Position numbers and translations under genes: made by a program. A DNA stretch of 64,000 bases from Roseobacter sinensis (lineage in GTDB: Bacteria > Pseudomonadota > Alphaproteobacteria > Rhodobacterales > Rhodobacteraceae), in NCBI RefSeq assembly GCF_025755255.1, contig NZ_JALIEB010000003.1:124001-188000 (forward strand). The letters run 5' to 3'. Shown in pieces: positions 39,514-49,206 of this stretch. The first letter of the stretch is position 1, and each line of letters opens with the position of its first letter. Below the pieces are notes generated by a model. It had not been told where the DNA came from, ran no database searches, and saw only the letters and a program-made list of their open reading frames with translations.

Positions 39514-40308
39514 TCACCTCAACATCACGGTGGAGCCGATCAAAGGCCCCCCGATGATCAGCAGGAAGATCGCCGCCCCCAGCATTCCGTCGAACCGGTC
39601 CAGCAGGCCGCCATGCCCGGGGATGAGATTCGAGCTGTCCTTGACGCCCACCCGCCGCTTGATCGCGCTTTCGGCGATATCGCCCATCTGGCTGGCCATG
39701 GAGACGGCCACGGAAATGCCGATGAGCTGCGGGCCGGCCCCGGTCTTGGCCATGAAGAGCGCGCCGACGATGGCCGCCCCGAGCCAGCCGAAGCCGGTGC
39801 CCGCCCATGTCTTCTTGGGGCTGACGCGCGGCCAGAACTTTGGCCCCCCAATCAGGCGCCCGGCAAAATAGCCGACGACATCCGTGGCCACCACCACCGC
39901 CACCATCCAGAGCATCCAGTTGAAGCCCAGCGTGTCGCGCACGGCCATCATGCCAAAGCCCGCCAGCAACACCATGACGGTGAAGACCATGTAAATCGTG
40001 CGCAGCCGGGTGAGCTGGCCAAAGCCCACCAGCGCCGCGGCCAGCAGGATCGGCAGCGCGAAGCCCGCAGGCAGGTAGCTCGCCAGCAGCAGCGCCGAGC
40101 CGGTGAGCAGGCCCATCTGCAGCGGCACCCGGTCGGGCGCGCGGATCATCACCGCCAGCTCCCAGACCATGATCCCGCAGATCGCGGCCACCATCACGTG
40201 GAAGATATGGCCCCCGGCCCAGACCCCAGCCAGGCCCAGCACCACCATCGCGGCACCCGAGCCCATGCGGGTCGCCAGATCCGACCACTTCTCCCCCGCC
40301 TCCGCCAC
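39514..40308 (-). CDS. cdsA: Phosphatidate cytidylyltransferase
   Basis: CdsA makes CDP-diacylglycerol, precursor of all phospholipids. The 264-residue membrane protein has about seven helices and the family signature near its end: SAIKRRVGVKDSS, then LIPGHGGLLDRFD. The start is GTG, six bases after the uppS stop. The order uppS, cdsA, dxr, rseP is the common bacterial one. Confidence 0.97.
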   Translation of the reverse strand: MAEAGEKWSDLATRMGSGAAMVVLGLAGVWAGGHIFHVMVAAICGIMVWELAVMIRAPDRVPLQMGLLTGSALLLASYLPAGFALPILLAAALVGFGQLTRLRTIYMVFTVMVLLAGFGMMAVRDTLGFNWMLWMVAVVVATDVVGYFAGRLIGGPKFWPRVSPKKTWAGTGFGWLGAAIVGALFMAKTGAGPQLIGISVAVSMASQMGDIAESAIKRRVGVKDSSNLIPGHGGLLDRFDGMLGAAIFLLIIGGPLIGSTVMLR

Positions 40309-40314
40309 GCGCGC

Positions 40315-41055
40315 TTACGCTTTCACGCCGCCATAGCGGCGGTCGCGTCCTCCGAAGGCCGCGCACAGGTGCTGAAACTCGTCCCGGGTGAAATCGGGCC
40401 AGAGCGTGTCGATGAACTCGTATTCGGAATAGGCCGACTGCCAGAGCAGGAAGTTGGAAATCCGCGCCTCGCCGCTGGTGCGGATCACCAGATCCGGGTC
40501 CGGCAGCACATGCGTGTCGAGATAGCGTGGCAAGGTTTCCTCATCCACATCCTCGGGGCTGAGCTTGCCGGCGGCCACATCCGCCGCCAGCCGCTTGGTC
40601 GCGCGCGCCACCTCGTCCCGGCCGCCGTAGTTGATCGCTATGGTCAGATGCACGCGGCTGTTCTGCGCCGTGACCGCCTCCAACTCCCCCATCATCTCCT
40701 GCAGCTTGGTGTCGAGCCGCAGCCGGTCGCCGATGAAGCGGACCCGCACCCCGGAGGCAACCAGCGCACGGGTCTCCTTGATGATATAGCGGCGGAACAG
40801 GTTCATCAGCCCGGCCACCTCGACCTGCGTGCGCTTCCAGTTCTCGGTCGAGAAAGCGAAGATCGTCAGGTAGTCGACCCCGATCTGCGGACAGGATTCA
40901 ACGATCTCGCGCACCCGGCGCGCCCCCGCGTGGTGCCCGTAAAGCCGTGGCCGCCCCCGCTGTGTGGCCCAGCGTCCGTTGCCATCCATGATGATGGCCA
41001 CATGGCGCGGACAGCCCGGGACCAGGTCGACTTTGGGTTGGGGCATGCCCGCCAT
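40315..41055 (-). CDS. uppS: Undecaprenyl (isoprenyl) diphosphate synthase
   Basis: UppS extends farnesyl diphosphate with cis isoprene units to the carrier lipid used for peptidoglycan and O-antigen. The 246-residue cis-prenyltransferase has the catalytic Asp24 in IIMDGNGRWA, the YLTIFAFSTENWKR block and the RTSGEARISNFLLWQSAYSEY end. An AGGAGACCATT ribosome site precedes the ATG. It is separated from frr by 141 bases that may hold a second promoter. Confidence 0.97.
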   Translation of the reverse strand: MAGMPQPKVDLVPGCPRHVAIIMDGNGRWATQRGRPRLYGHHAGARRVREIVESCPQIGVDYLTIFAFSTENWKRTQVEVAGLMNLFRRYIIKETRALVASGVRVRFIGDRLRLDTKLQEMMGELEAVTAQNSRVHLTIAINYGGRDEVARATKRLAADVAAGKLSPEDVDEETLPRYLDTHVLPDPDLVIRTSGEARISNFLLWQSAYSEYEFIDTLWPDFTRDEFQHLCAAFGGRDRRYGGVKA

Positions 41056-41196
41056 AATGGTCTCCTGTAGGGCGCGCGGCTGACTGTCAGGCGGCGCCGG
41101 GGGTGGCAGATGAGCCCTCTCCGCGGGCGGCCTGCCAGAAATTTGTGACGTGCCTATGGCACATCGAAGATGTCCTCGCGGACGCGTGCGCCCCGA

Positions 41197-41760
41197 TCAG
41201 ACCTGCATGATCTCGCTCTGCTTGGTCTCCAGCATCTCGTCGATCGACTTGATATGGCGGTCGGTAATCTCCTGCACCTCGCTCTCCCAGAGCTTCTGGT
41301 CATCCTCGGAGAGGCCGTCGGCTTTCGCCTTCTTGATCTGGTCCATCCCGTCCCGGCGGACGTTGCGCACCGAAACCCGGGCATTCTCGGCGTATTGCCC
41401 GGCCACCTTGGTGAGTTCTCGGCGCCGCTCTTCGTTGAGCTCCGGAATGGGCAGCATGATGATCGTACCGTTGAGCTGCGGGTTGATCCCCAGCCCGCTC
41501 TCGCGGATCGCCTTCTCGACCTTGCCCACCAGCGCCTTGTCCCAGACGTTCACGGTGACCATGCGCGGCTCGGGCACGTTTACCGTGCCCACCTGGTTGA
41601 TCGGGGTCATGGAGCCATAGGCGTCGACCATCACCGGCTCGAGCATCGAGGCCGAGGCGCGCCCGGTGCGCAAGCTCGCGAATTCGGTGCGCAAATTCGC
41701 CATAGCCCCATCCATACGCCGCTCCAGATCGTCGGTATCCAGCATAAAATCGTCTGACAT
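41197..41760 (-). CDS. frr: Ribosome recycling factor
   Basis: RRF splits the post-termination ribosome with EF-G. The 187-residue product has the three-helix-bundle pattern: [22 protein letters not shown] near the N-terminus, [22 protein letters not shown] in the middle, and [15 protein letters not shown] near the hinge. It is chosen to start at MSDDFMLDT; the frame is open for 39 more codons upstream to another ATG, but that part is not family-like. It follows pyrH with a 148-base gap. Confidence 0.97.
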   Translation of the reverse strand: MSDDFMLDTDDLERRMDGAMANLRTEFASLRTGRASASMLEPVMVDAYGSMTPINQVGTVNVPEPRMVTVNVWDKALVGKVEKAIRESGLGINPQLNGTIIMLPIPELNEERRRELTKVAGQYAENARVSVRNVRRDGMDQIKKAKADGLSEDDQKLWESEVQEITDRHIKSIDEMLETKQSEIMQV

Positions 41761-41908
41761 AACTTCTTCCTGCCACAAGGTCTTTCCGGGTGCGAACCGC
41801 CCGGGATCGTATTTGGCATGTGTATAAAGCAGGAGATATGCGAAAGGCCAGAAGGAGATGCAGTCGATTTGTGTCATACGGGCGCACAATCGCCCGGTCT
41901 GGCGGCGC

Positions 41909-42640
41909 CTAGCCCTGCACCCGCGTATAGGTGCCCTCGCCCGCCAGAATCCCGCGGAACCCGCCCGGCTCGTCCAGCGAAAAGACGAAGATTGGCAGGT
42001 TGTTGTCCCGGGCCAGCGCGATGGCGGAGGCATCCATAACCCCCAGCCGCTTGGTCAGCACATCATCGTAGCTCACCTGCTCGTAGCGCTTGGCGTCCGC
42101 GTGTTTCGCCGGGTCCTTGTCGTAGACACCATCGACGCCGTTCTTGCCCATGAAGATCGCCTCACAGGACATCTCGTTGGCGCGCAAGGTCGCTGCCGTA
42201 TCGGTGGTGAAATAGGGGTTGCCGGTTCCTGCTGCGAAGATGCAGACCCGCTTCTTTTCCAGGTGGCGCACAGCCCGGCGGCGGATGTAGGGTTCGGCCA
42301 CCTCGTTCATGGTGATGGCGCTGATGACCCGCGTGAAGACGCCAAGACCTTCCAGCGCCGATTGCATCGCCAGCGCGTTCATGACGGTTGCCAGCATCCC
42401 CATGTAATCCGCCGTTGTCCGCTCCATCCCCTGAGCGGAGCCCTGCAGACCGCGGAACACATTGCCGCCGCCGATCACCATGCAGATCTCGACCCCGAGG
42501 TCGTGCACCGACTTGACCTCGCGTGCGATCCGCTCGACCGTCGGCGGGTGCAACCCGAACCCCTGATCTCCCATCAACGCCTCGCCCGAGATTTTCAGCA
42601 TCACCCGTTTGAATTTGGCCTGCGGCTCGGCGTCGGACAT
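41909..42640 (-). CDS. pyrH: UMP kinase
   Basis: PyrH phosphorylates UMP to UDP and is a hexamer of the amino-acid-kinase fold. The 243-residue protein has the N-terminal [14 protein letters not shown], the GGGNVFRG loop, [18 protein letters not shown] and the C-terminal [11 protein letters not shown]. It is the first gene of the minus-strand block that runs to lpxB and is divergent from miaA. Confidence 0.98.
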   Translation of the reverse strand: MSDAEPQAKFKRVMLKISGEALMGDQGFGLHPPTVERIAREVKSVHDLGVEICMVIGGGNVFRGLQGSAQGMERTTADYMGMLATVMNALAMQSALEGLGVFTRVISAITMNEVAEPYIRRRAVRHLEKKRVCIFAAGTGNPYFTTDTAATLRANEMSCEAIFMGKNGVDGVYDKDPAKHADAKRYEQVSYDDVLTKRLGVMDASAIALARDNNLPIFVFSLDEPGGFRGILAGEGTYTRVQG

Positions 42641-42735
42641 GAAATGGGCTCCTGCTGCGTGGGGTTTTGTTTCGCGGCAAAATGTCCGAAAAGCAGGCGG
42701 ACTGCAATGCACCCCCCAAGCAGGATGGCAAGAAA

Positions 42736-43623
42736 ATGGTCGCCGGCCTCTCCGCCCCTCTGACGCGCCTGATTGCGGGGCTGTCGCCCAGCCGTCCGGT
42801 GCTCATCGCAGGACCCACGGCGTCGGGAAAATCGGCGCTGGCGCTCGAGATTGCGGCACTGCAGGGCGGTGTGATCGTGAACGCCGATGCGAGCCAGGTC
42901 TATGACTGCTGGCGAGTCGTGACCGCGCGCCCCTCAGAGGACGAGATGGCCCGCGCGCCGCACCGCCTCTATGGCCATCTGGCGGCTGACGCGCCCTACT
43001 CCGCCGGCCACTGGCTGCGAGAGGTTGCGCCGCTGCTCACCGGCGCAAGGCCGATCGTCGTGGGCGGGACAGGCCTGTACTTCACTGCGCTGACGCGGGG
43101 CCTTGCGGATATCCCGACCATACCGCCTGAGGTGCGGGTCACTGCGGATGCGATGCCGCTCGATGCGCTGCTGGCTGATCTCGACCCCGAAACGGCCGCG
43201 CAGATCGACACGGCCAACCGCGCCCGGGTGCAGCGCGCCTGGGAAGTGCTGCGGTCGACAGGGCGTGGTCTGCGCAGCTGGCAGGTCGAGACCGCGCCGC
43301 CTCTGTTGCCGGAAAGTGTGGCTCACACGCTGGTGTTCGATGTTTCGAAGGACTGGCTGCTGGATCGCATCGCGCAGCGCTTTGACCAGATGCTGGCGGA
43401 GGGCGCGCTGGACGAGGCGCGCGCGGTGCTGCCCGATTACGACCCGGGGCTGCCTGCGCACCGCGCCATCGGGGCGCCGGAACTGATCGCTCATTTGCGC
43501 GGCGAGATCACGCTGGAGGAGGCGCGCGACAGCGCCATCATCGCCACCCGGCAATTCGCGAAACGGCAGCGCACGTGGTTCCGCTCAAAAATGTCGCGCT
43601 GGCAGCCTGTTTCTCCTGTTTAG
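42736..43623 (+). CDS. miaA: tRNA dimethylallyltransferase
   Basis: MiaA adds the dimethylallyl group to A37 of tRNAs that read codons beginning with U. The P-loop GPTASGKS lies near residue 26, the substrate loop [19 protein letters not shown] follows, and [14 protein letters not shown] and the C-terminal [14 protein letters not shown] complete the family set. I prefer the ATG at 42736, which is preceded by AGGA, over the ATG at 42682, which has no ribosome site; the choice is not certain. It is divergent from pyrH. Confidence 0.95.
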   Translation: MVAGLSAPLTRLIAGLSPSRPVLIAGPTASGKSALALEIAALQGGVIVNADASQVYDCWRVVTARPSEDEMARAPHRLYGHLAADAPYSAGHWLREVAPLLTGARPIVVGGTGLYFTALTRGLADIPTIPPEVRVTADAMPLDALLADLDPETAAQIDTANRARVQRAWEVLRSTGRGLRSWQVETAPPLLPESVAHTLVFDVSKDWLLDRIAQRFDQMLAEGALDEARAVLPDYDPGLPAHRAIGAPELIAHLRGEITLEEARDSAIIATRQFAKRQRTWFRSKMSRWQPVSPV

Positions 43624-43677
43624 GCCGGATTTTGCCCATGGCTGAGAGGTCAAGTGACCTCTGCTCGCGTTAAGATT

Positions 43678-43701
43678 ACGGTAATTTAATTAAAATACCG
43701 T
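43678..43701. promoter_or_regulatory. AT-rich near-palindrome before the AraC gene
   Basis: ACGGTA and TACCGT enclose a 12-base AT-only centre (ATTTAATTAAAA), giving a 24-base near-perfect inverted repeat 20 bases before the start codon of the AraC-type regulator. It is a likely operator or activator site. Confidence 0.45.
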
Positions 43702-43721
43702 CTATTCAAACAGGGGGTGCC

Positions 43722-44528
43722 ATGTCGTCGAACCGGCCGAAGATACTGTCGCTTTCACAGCTCAGCCAGGGACAGGACTGGCGCCTCAACCTCGTGCATG
43801 ACCATCCCGATCACCTGCTTGTCTGGGTCACCCGCGGGCAGGGGCGCGTGCTGATGGACGGCCAGCGCCGCGGTGTCGGCACTCACAATGCGCTGATCAT
43901 CCCCGCGTGCCATCTGTTCTCGCTCGACCTCGGGCGGCAGGCGATTGGCCAGGTGGTCGTGATCCCGGGGGAGACCGGCCTCGCGATGCCGCAGATCCCG
44001 CGTCTGCTGCGGATCCGGGATGCCAGTGCAATGAACGAGCTCAACGGCCTGATCGAAGCCGCGAGCCGGGAACAGGCCAGCAATCGCCCGCTCTGCGCCC
44101 AATCCATGGACGCTTTCGGGGCGCTGATTTCGGTCTGGATCCAGCGGCAGCTGGCGCTGGAGGAGCACGCACCCGATCCGCAGAACGCGGCGGTGCGCCT
44201 CTGCGGTGCCTATTGTGCGCATATCAACGCGCATTTCTCGGCGCCCATGACCATGTCGGACCATGCCGCAGCACTTGGCGTGACGCCCACACATCTCTCG
44301 CGCGCCTGCAAGGCGGCCACCGGCAAGACGGCGGCGGAACTGTTGACCGAGCGGGTGCTGCACGAGGCGCGCTGTCTTCTGTCCGGAACGGATGTGCCGG
44401 CGCAGGACATCGCCCGGCACCTCGGATTCGGCAGTGCCGCCTATTTCACCCGCTTCGTGCAGCAGCACACGAATGCGACGCCAACGGCGCTGCGCAAGGC
44501 CTCGGCCACCGCTCTGAAGGCCGCCTGA
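43722..44528 (+). CDS. AraC family transcriptional regulator
   Basis: The 268-residue protein has an N-terminal cupin-like ligand domain (residues 1-140; HPDHLLVWVTRGQGRVLMDG) and a C-terminal pair of helix-turn-helix motifs (about 170-265) with SDHAAALGVTPTHLSRACKAATGKT and IARHLGFGSAAYFTRFVQQ. It probably controls the transporter operon that begins 208 bases downstream on the same strand, and itself through the palindrome at 43678-43701; both are inferences. The ligand is unknown. Confidence 0.9.
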   Translation: MSSNRPKILSLSQLSQGQDWRLNLVHDHPDHLLVWVTRGQGRVLMDGQRRGVGTHNALIIPACHLFSLDLGRQAIGQVVVIPGETGLAMPQIPRLLRIRDASAMNELNGLIEAASREQASNRPLCAQSMDAFGALISVWIQRQLALEEHAPDPQNAAVRLCGAYCAHINAHFSAPMTMSDHAAALGVTPTHLSRACKAATGKTAAELLTERVLHEARCLLSGTDVPAQDIARHLGFGSAAYFTRFVQQHTNATPTALRKASATALKAA

Positions 44529-44536
44529 GCCCGCGC

Positions 44537-44555
44537 GCGGCGCCTTGGGCGCCGC
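44537..44555 (+). terminator. Hairpin after the AraC gene
   Basis: GCGGCGCC and GGCGCCGC form an 8-base stem over a 3-base loop, eight bases after the stop codon. No T-run follows, so termination may be Rho-aided or partial. Confidence 0.5.
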
Positions 44556-44736
44556 GGAGGAAGCATCGGTTTGCGACCCCCAAGATGTCGCAAATGTGCA
44601 AGTATCCGGCGCAAGCCTCCATTGACGCCTCCCCCCAACTCATGCCTGATAGGCCCAGAATACAAACTGGCCGTGCTGGATTGCGGTCCAAAACCGGGTG
44701 CGGATCAACGACTCCGGCCTGACAACAGGGGCACTG

Positions 44737-45777
44737 ATGGGACTCTTCATTCTCAGACGCCTGGGCGTCATGTTGCTGACGGCCTTGTGCCTGACGTTCA
44801 TCGTCTTCTGGCTCACCAATCTCTACCCGAACCTTGAAAAGCTCGCCAAGACGCAAGGCAATTTCCGGATGTCGGACGAGGCCGTGGCCAGCTATCTGGA
44901 CAAGAACGGCTATCTCGAGCCGCTGCCGGTGAAGTTCGGCCAATGGCTCGGCGTGCTGCCGGGCTGGGTCAAGGAGGTCGACGGCACCGAGACCGGCAAG
45001 TGTTTCAACGCCGGCACGCCCGTGGAGGCGCGCCCCACCTTCTGCGGGGTTCTTCAGGGAGACTGGGGCTCTTCCACCGTCTTCAAGGCCGATGTGGGCG
45101 GGATCGTCGCTGAACGGTTGGGGCTCACCGGCAAGCTGATGTTCTTCGTGATGCTGCTGATGGTGCCCATGGCGCTGCTGATCGGGGTGCTGGCGGGGAT
45201 GCGCGAGGGCTCGCGGCTCGACCGGTCGCTCTCGACCTTGTCCATCGCCTCCACGGCGACGCCGGAATATGTCTCGGGCGTGATCTTCATCGCCGTCTTC
45301 GCCTCCTCCGCAGGCTGGAAGATCTTCAACGGCTCGGCCACCAGCGCCATGGAGGACGCCACCTTCGTCAACTTCACCCTGCCCGTGGTGACTATCGCGC
45401 TGTACGGCATGGGCTACATCGCGCGGATGACGCGGGCCAGCATGACAGAGGTGATGACCGCGCAATACATCCGCACCGCAAGGCTGAAGGGCGTGTCCTT
45501 CGGCAATATCGTGTTGAAACACGCGCTCAGGAACGCGCTGATCGCGCCCTTCACCGTGATCATGCTGCAGTTTCCGTGGCTGCTGAACGGTGTGGTGATT
45601 GTCGAGACGCTCTTCAACTACAAGGGCTTCGGCTGGGTGCTGGTGCAGGCTGCCGGCAACAACGACATCGAACTTCTGCTGGCGGTCTCCGTCGTCTCCG
45701 TGATCGTGGTTCTGGCGACACAGCTGATTTCCGACATCGGCTACGTCTATCTCAACCCGCGCATCCGCATCTCGTAA
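44737..45777 (+). CDS. Peptide-type ABC transporter permease (DppB-like)
   Basis: The 346-residue inner-membrane protein has the usual N-terminal helix (LGVMLLTALCLTFIVFWLTNLYP), a long periplasmic loop with cysteines (GKCFNAGT and TFCGVLQGDWG), and five helices with the EAA-type loop (YIRTARLKGVSFGNIVLKHALRNAL), which contacts the ATPase. This is the DppB/OppB pattern. The start is the ATG before GLFILRRL. It forms an operon with the second permease and ATPase. No substrate-binding protein gene is in the 208 bases before it or in the flanking genes. Confidence 0.93.
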   Translation: MGLFILRRLGVMLLTALCLTFIVFWLTNLYPNLEKLAKTQGNFRMSDEAVASYLDKNGYLEPLPVKFGQWLGVLPGWVKEVDGTETGKCFNAGTPVEARPTFCGVLQGDWGSSTVFKADVGGIVAERLGLTGKLMFFVMLLMVPMALLIGVLAGMREGSRLDRSLSTLSIASTATPEYVSGVIFIAVFASSAGWKIFNGSATSAMEDATFVNFTLPVVTIALYGMGYIARMTRASMTEVMTAQYIRTARLKGVSFGNIVLKHALRNALIAPFTVIMLQFPWLLNGVVIVETLFNYKGFGWVLVQAAGNNDIELLLAVSVVSVIVVLATQLISDIGYVYLNPRIRIS

Positions 45778-45789
45778 AGGAGTCCGTTC

Positions 45790-47007
45790 ATGGAACCGTT
45801 GACATGGGGTGAGATTTTCGTCCGGGTGGTCCTGCAGCTGACGCCGGTCTGGATTGCGTTGGTTGTGATCTTCGCACTGTCGATCACCTTCAAGCGTCGG
45901 CTCGGCCTCTACGGCAAGCTTTTTGACAGCACCGTCGGCATGATCGGCTTCGGGCTGGTGATGTTCTGGGTCTTTGCCGGCATCCTCGGCGGGCCGTTGG
46001 ACATGATCGTGACCCACGATCCGCTGAGCCAGATCTCGGGCATGAAGAACAAACCGCCCGGGACCGCGCTGCTGAGCCCTGACGAAGGGCAATACGAATA
46101 CTTCCTTCTGGGCGGTGACAATCTGGCGCGCGACGTCTTCAGCCGGGTGATCAAGGGCGCCTGGATCGTGGTGCAGATCGCGCCGATGGCCACGCTCTTC
46201 GCCTTCATGGTCGGCATCACGCTCGGCCTGCCAGCGGGGTACTATGGCGGCCGGCTCGACACGGTGCTGTCGTTCCTGGCGAACCTGATCCTCGCCTTCC
46301 CGGTGATCCTGCTCTTCTACCTGTTGGTGACACCCGAGATCGTGCTGACCGGCATTCCGAACTACATGGCGCTCTTTCTCTTCGTCTTTCCGCTGGTCTT
46401 TGCCACGATCCTGCTGAACTCGCGCTATCACACGCAACCAAAGGTGCGTACGCCGCTTCTGATTGCGGTGATCGGTTTGTTGGGGTGGCTCTACCTGTCG
46501 CTGGTCTCGACCAATGGCGCTGTGGTGGCGACGCCGGACTACCGCATCGTCGGACTGCCGACATTCGTCGATCTCTTCGACATAGACCCTGGCATTCTGG
46601 TGGTCTTCGTCTCGGTGGTCTTCGTGAACTCGCCCACGGTCTTCCGGATCGTGCGGGGGCTGGCGATGGACATCAAGACCCGCGACTATGTGGCCGCGGC
46701 CCAGACCCGCGGCGAAGGCCCGTGGTACATCATGCTGTGGGAGATCCTGCCGAATGCGCGTGGGCCGCTGATCGTCGATTTCTGCCTGCGGATCGGCTAC
46801 ACCACCATACTGCTGGGCACTTTGGGCTTCTTCGGGCTGGGTCTGGCGTCGGAAAGCCCCGACTGGGGCACGACGATCAATTCCGGCCGGCAGCTGTTGC
46901 GCGCATTCGTGCACCCCGCCGTGGTGCCGGCGGTGGCGCTGCTGACCATGGTGCTGGGCCTGAACCTGCTGGCGGATGGGCTGCGCGAGGAGAGCTTGCG
47001 CGACTGA
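45790..47007 (+). CDS. Peptide-type ABC transporter permease (DppC-like)
   Basis: The 405-residue permease has the DppC/OppC pattern: an N-terminal helix, a periplasmic part with GGDNLARDVFSRVIKG, then five helices and the EAA loop (TRGEGPWYIMLWEILPNARG). It is longer than average because of an extra hydrophobic region at about 195-245. The ribosome site AAAGGAG lies 12 bases after the first permease's stop. A dispersed palindromic repeat separates it from the ATPase gene. Confidence 0.93.
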   Translation: MEPLTWGEIFVRVVLQLTPVWIALVVIFALSITFKRRLGLYGKLFDSTVGMIGFGLVMFWVFAGILGGPLDMIVTHDPLSQISGMKNKPPGTALLSPDEGQYEYFLLGGDNLARDVFSRVIKGAWIVVQIAPMATLFAFMVGITLGLPAGYYGGRLDTVLSFLANLILAFPVILLFYLLVTPEIVLTGIPNYMALFLFVFPLVFATILLNSRYHTQPKVRTPLLIAVIGLLGWLYLSLVSTNGAVVATPDYRIVGLPTFVDLFDIDPGILVVFVSVVFVNSPTVFRIVRGLAMDIKTRDYVAAAQTRGEGPWYIMLWEILPNARGPLIVDFCLRIGYTTILLGTLGFFGLGLASESPDWGTTINSGRQLLRAFVHPAVVPAVALLTMVLGLNLLADGLREESLRD

Positions 47008-47016
47008 TTGAAACGG

Positions 47017-47067
47017 CCGGGGGCTGTCTGCCCCCGGACCCCCGAGGATATTTCTGGCCAGAAGAAG
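47017..47067 (-). repeat. Dispersed palindromic repeat, copy 2
   Basis: This is the reverse-oriented second copy of the element at 2319-2365. It carries the same core (CTTCTTCTGGCC, then GAAATATCC) and a hairpin with 8-base arms (CCGGGGGC at 47017-47024 and GCCCCCGG at 47030-47037). It lies in the 97-base gap between the permease and ATPase genes of one operon, and may lower expression of the ATPase or stabilise the upstream mRNA. Confidence 0.75.
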
Positions 47068-47104
47068 CGATCAATCGCTCTGGCACTCCGGAGAGGAGAT
47101 GGAC

Positions 47105-49195
47105 ATGCCGAAGACCGACTACGATGGTCCCATTCTCGAGATCGACAAGCTATCGATCTCCTTTTTCACCCGGCTGCGGGAGATCCCGGCGGTGATGGAC
47201 TTCTCGGTCAAGGTTGCACCCGGCGAGGCCGTGGGTCTGGTGGGAGAGAGCGGCTGCGGCAAATCCACCGTCGCCTTGGGCGTCATGCAGGATCTGGGCA
47301 AGAACGGGCGCATCGTGGGTGGCTCGATCACCTTCAAGGGCCGGGATCTCAGCGCGATGAGCGCGGACGAGTTGCGTACCATCCGCGGTAGCGAGATCGC
47401 GATGATCTATCAGGAGCCCATGGCCTCGCTGAACCCGGCGATGAAGATCGGCAAGCAACTGATGGAAGTGCCGATGATCCATCAAGGCATGTCCGAGAAG
47501 GATGCTTATGAGCGCGCCTTGCAGGTGGTGACGGATGTGAAGCTGCCGGACCCCAAGCGCATGCTGAACTCCTTTCCGCACCAGCTGTCCGGCGGGCAGC
47601 AGCAGCGCATCGTGATCGCGATGGCGTTGATGTCGGAGCCATCGCTTCTGATCCTCGACGAACCGACGACAGCGCTCGACGTGACGGTGGAGGCCGCGGT
47701 GGTCGAGCTGGTCAAGGATCTCGGCAAGAAATACGGCACCTCGATGCTGTTCATCTCCCACAACCTCGGGCTTGTGCTCGAGACCTGCGACCGCATCTGC
47801 GTGATGTATTCCGGCGAGGCGGTAGAGCGCGGCTCCATCGAGGATGTCTTCGACAAGATGCAGCACCCTTATACGCAGGCGCTCTTTCGCTCGATCCCGC
47901 TGCCGGGGGCGGATAAGAACGCCCGCCCGCTGGTGGCGATCCCCGGCAACTTTCCCTTGCCTCATGAGCGGCCCAAGGGGTGTAACTTCGGGCCGCGCTG
48001 CGACTATTTCGAAGCCGGGCGCTGCGATCAGGGGTTCATCCCGATGCAGCAGGTCGATGCCGACGCGCGGCACGAGACGCGCTGCCTGCGGTTCCGGGAG
48101 ATCGATTGGGCCGCCCCGCCGGATGCCGGCGATGCGAAAGCCAAGCCCGAGGCGGGGGACGTGGTGCTGAAGATGGACAACCTCAAGAAATACTATGAGG
48201 TCGCGGCCAACGCGATCTTCGGTGGTGGCAACAAGAAGGTCGTGAAGGCCAACGAAACGCTGAGCTTCGAGGCGCGCGAGAGTGAGACGCTGGCCATCGT
48301 GGGTGAATCCGGCTGCGGCAAGTCCACCTTCGCCAAGGTCCTGATGGGGCTGGAGACGGCGACCGAAGGCGAAATCCTGCTCGGCAACCGGCCCATTCAG
48401 GACATTCCCATCGAGGCGCGCGACACCAAGACCGTCTCGGACGTGCAGATGGTCTTCCAGAACCCGTTTGACACGCTGAACCCCTCGATGACCGTGGGAC
48501 GGCAGATCATGCGTGCGCTCGAGATCTTCGGCATCGGCGAGAGCGACCGCGACCGCCGCGACCGCATGCTCAAGCTGCTCGATCTGGTCAAACTGCCGCG
48601 TGAGTTCGCCGATCGCATGCCGCGGCAACTCTCGGGCGGGCAGAAGCAGCGGGTCGGCATCGCTCGTGCCTTTGCGGGGGATGCGAAGATCGTGGTGGCG
48701 GATGAGCCTGTCTCGGCGCTCGACGTCTCGGTGCAGGCGGCGGTGACCGATCTGCTGATGGAAATCCAGCGCGAGCACAAGACGACGCTGCTCTTCATTT
48801 CGCACGACCTCAGCATCGTGCGTTATCTCAGCGACCGCGTGATGGTGATGTACCTGGGCCATGTGGTGGAACTGGGCACCACCGATCAGGTCTTTGCCCC
48901 GCCCTACCACCCCTACACCGAGGCGCTGCTCTCGGCGGTGCCGATTGCGGACACGTCGGTGAAAAAGAAGCACATCGTGCTGGAGGGTGACATCCCGTCG
49001 GCGATGAACCCGCCCACCGGGTGCCCGTTCCAGACGCGCTGCCGCTGGAAGAGTGAGGTGGCAGGCGGGCTCTGTGAGAAGGAGGTGCCGCCGGTGCGCG
49101 TGCTGGCGGGCAATCACCAGATCAAGTGTCATCTCAGCGACGAAAAGCTGGCCGAGATGGAGCCTGTGATCGAGGTGGGTGTTGCTGCGCAATAG
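47105..49195 (+). CDS. Double ABC ATPase of the peptide transporter (DppD-DppF fusion)
   Basis: The 696-residue protein holds two complete ATPase halves. Each has Walker A GESGCGKST, the ABC signatures LSGGQQQR and LSGGQKQR, and Walker B (LLILDEPTTALD and IVVADEPVSALD). Each half ends with the oligopeptide-transporter tail with cysteines (GCNFGPRCDYFEAGRC, and GCPFQTRCRWKSEVAGGLC). It energises the two permeases upstream. I chose the ATG at 47105 because AGGAG lies six bases before it; the ATG at 47099 would touch that site. A strong hairpin follows at 49207-49242. Confidence 0.95.
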   Translation: MPKTDYDGPILEIDKLSISFFTRLREIPAVMDFSVKVAPGEAVGLVGESGCGKSTVALGVMQDLGKNGRIVGGSITFKGRDLSAMSADELRTIRGSEIAMIYQEPMASLNPAMKIGKQLMEVPMIHQGMSEKDAYERALQVVTDVKLPDPKRMLNSFPHQLSGGQQQRIVIAMALMSEPSLLILDEPTTALDVTVEAAVVELVKDLGKKYGTSMLFISHNLGLVLETCDRICVMYSGEAVERGSIEDVFDKMQHPYTQALFRSIPLPGADKNARPLVAIPGNFPLPHERPKGCNFGPRCDYFEAGRCDQGFIPMQQVDADARHETRCLRFREIDWAAPPDAGDAKAKPEAGDVVLKMDNLKKYYEVAANAIFGGGNKKVVKANETLSFEARESETLAIVGESGCGKSTFAKVLMGLETATEGEILLGNRPIQDIPIEARDTKTVSDVQMVFQNPFDTLNPSMTVGRQIMRALEIFGIGESDRDRRDRMLKLLDLVKLPREFADRMPRQLSGGQKQRVGIARAFAGDAKIVVADEPVSALDVSVQAAVTDLLMEIQREHKTTLLFISHDLSIVRYLSDRVMVMYLGHVVELGTTDQVFAPPYHPYTEALLSAVPIADTSVKKKHIVLEGDIPSAMNPPTGCPFQTRCRWKSEVAGGLCEKEVPPVRVLAGNHQIKCHLSDEKLAEMEPVIEVGVAAQ

Positions 49196-49206
49196 CGGAA
49201 GATGGG

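Noticed and set aside
39512-40366. N-terminal extension of dxr through the cdsA region
   Set aside because: The extended part is Gly/Arg-rich shadow of cdsA; Dxr homologues begin at MRRVSIFGATG (39511).
44446-46914. Very long open frame on the minus strand (over 800 codons) opposite the permease genes
   Set aside because: Composition is His/Arg/Glu-rich with no family pattern; it mirrors the GC-rich third positions of the real plus-strand permeases.
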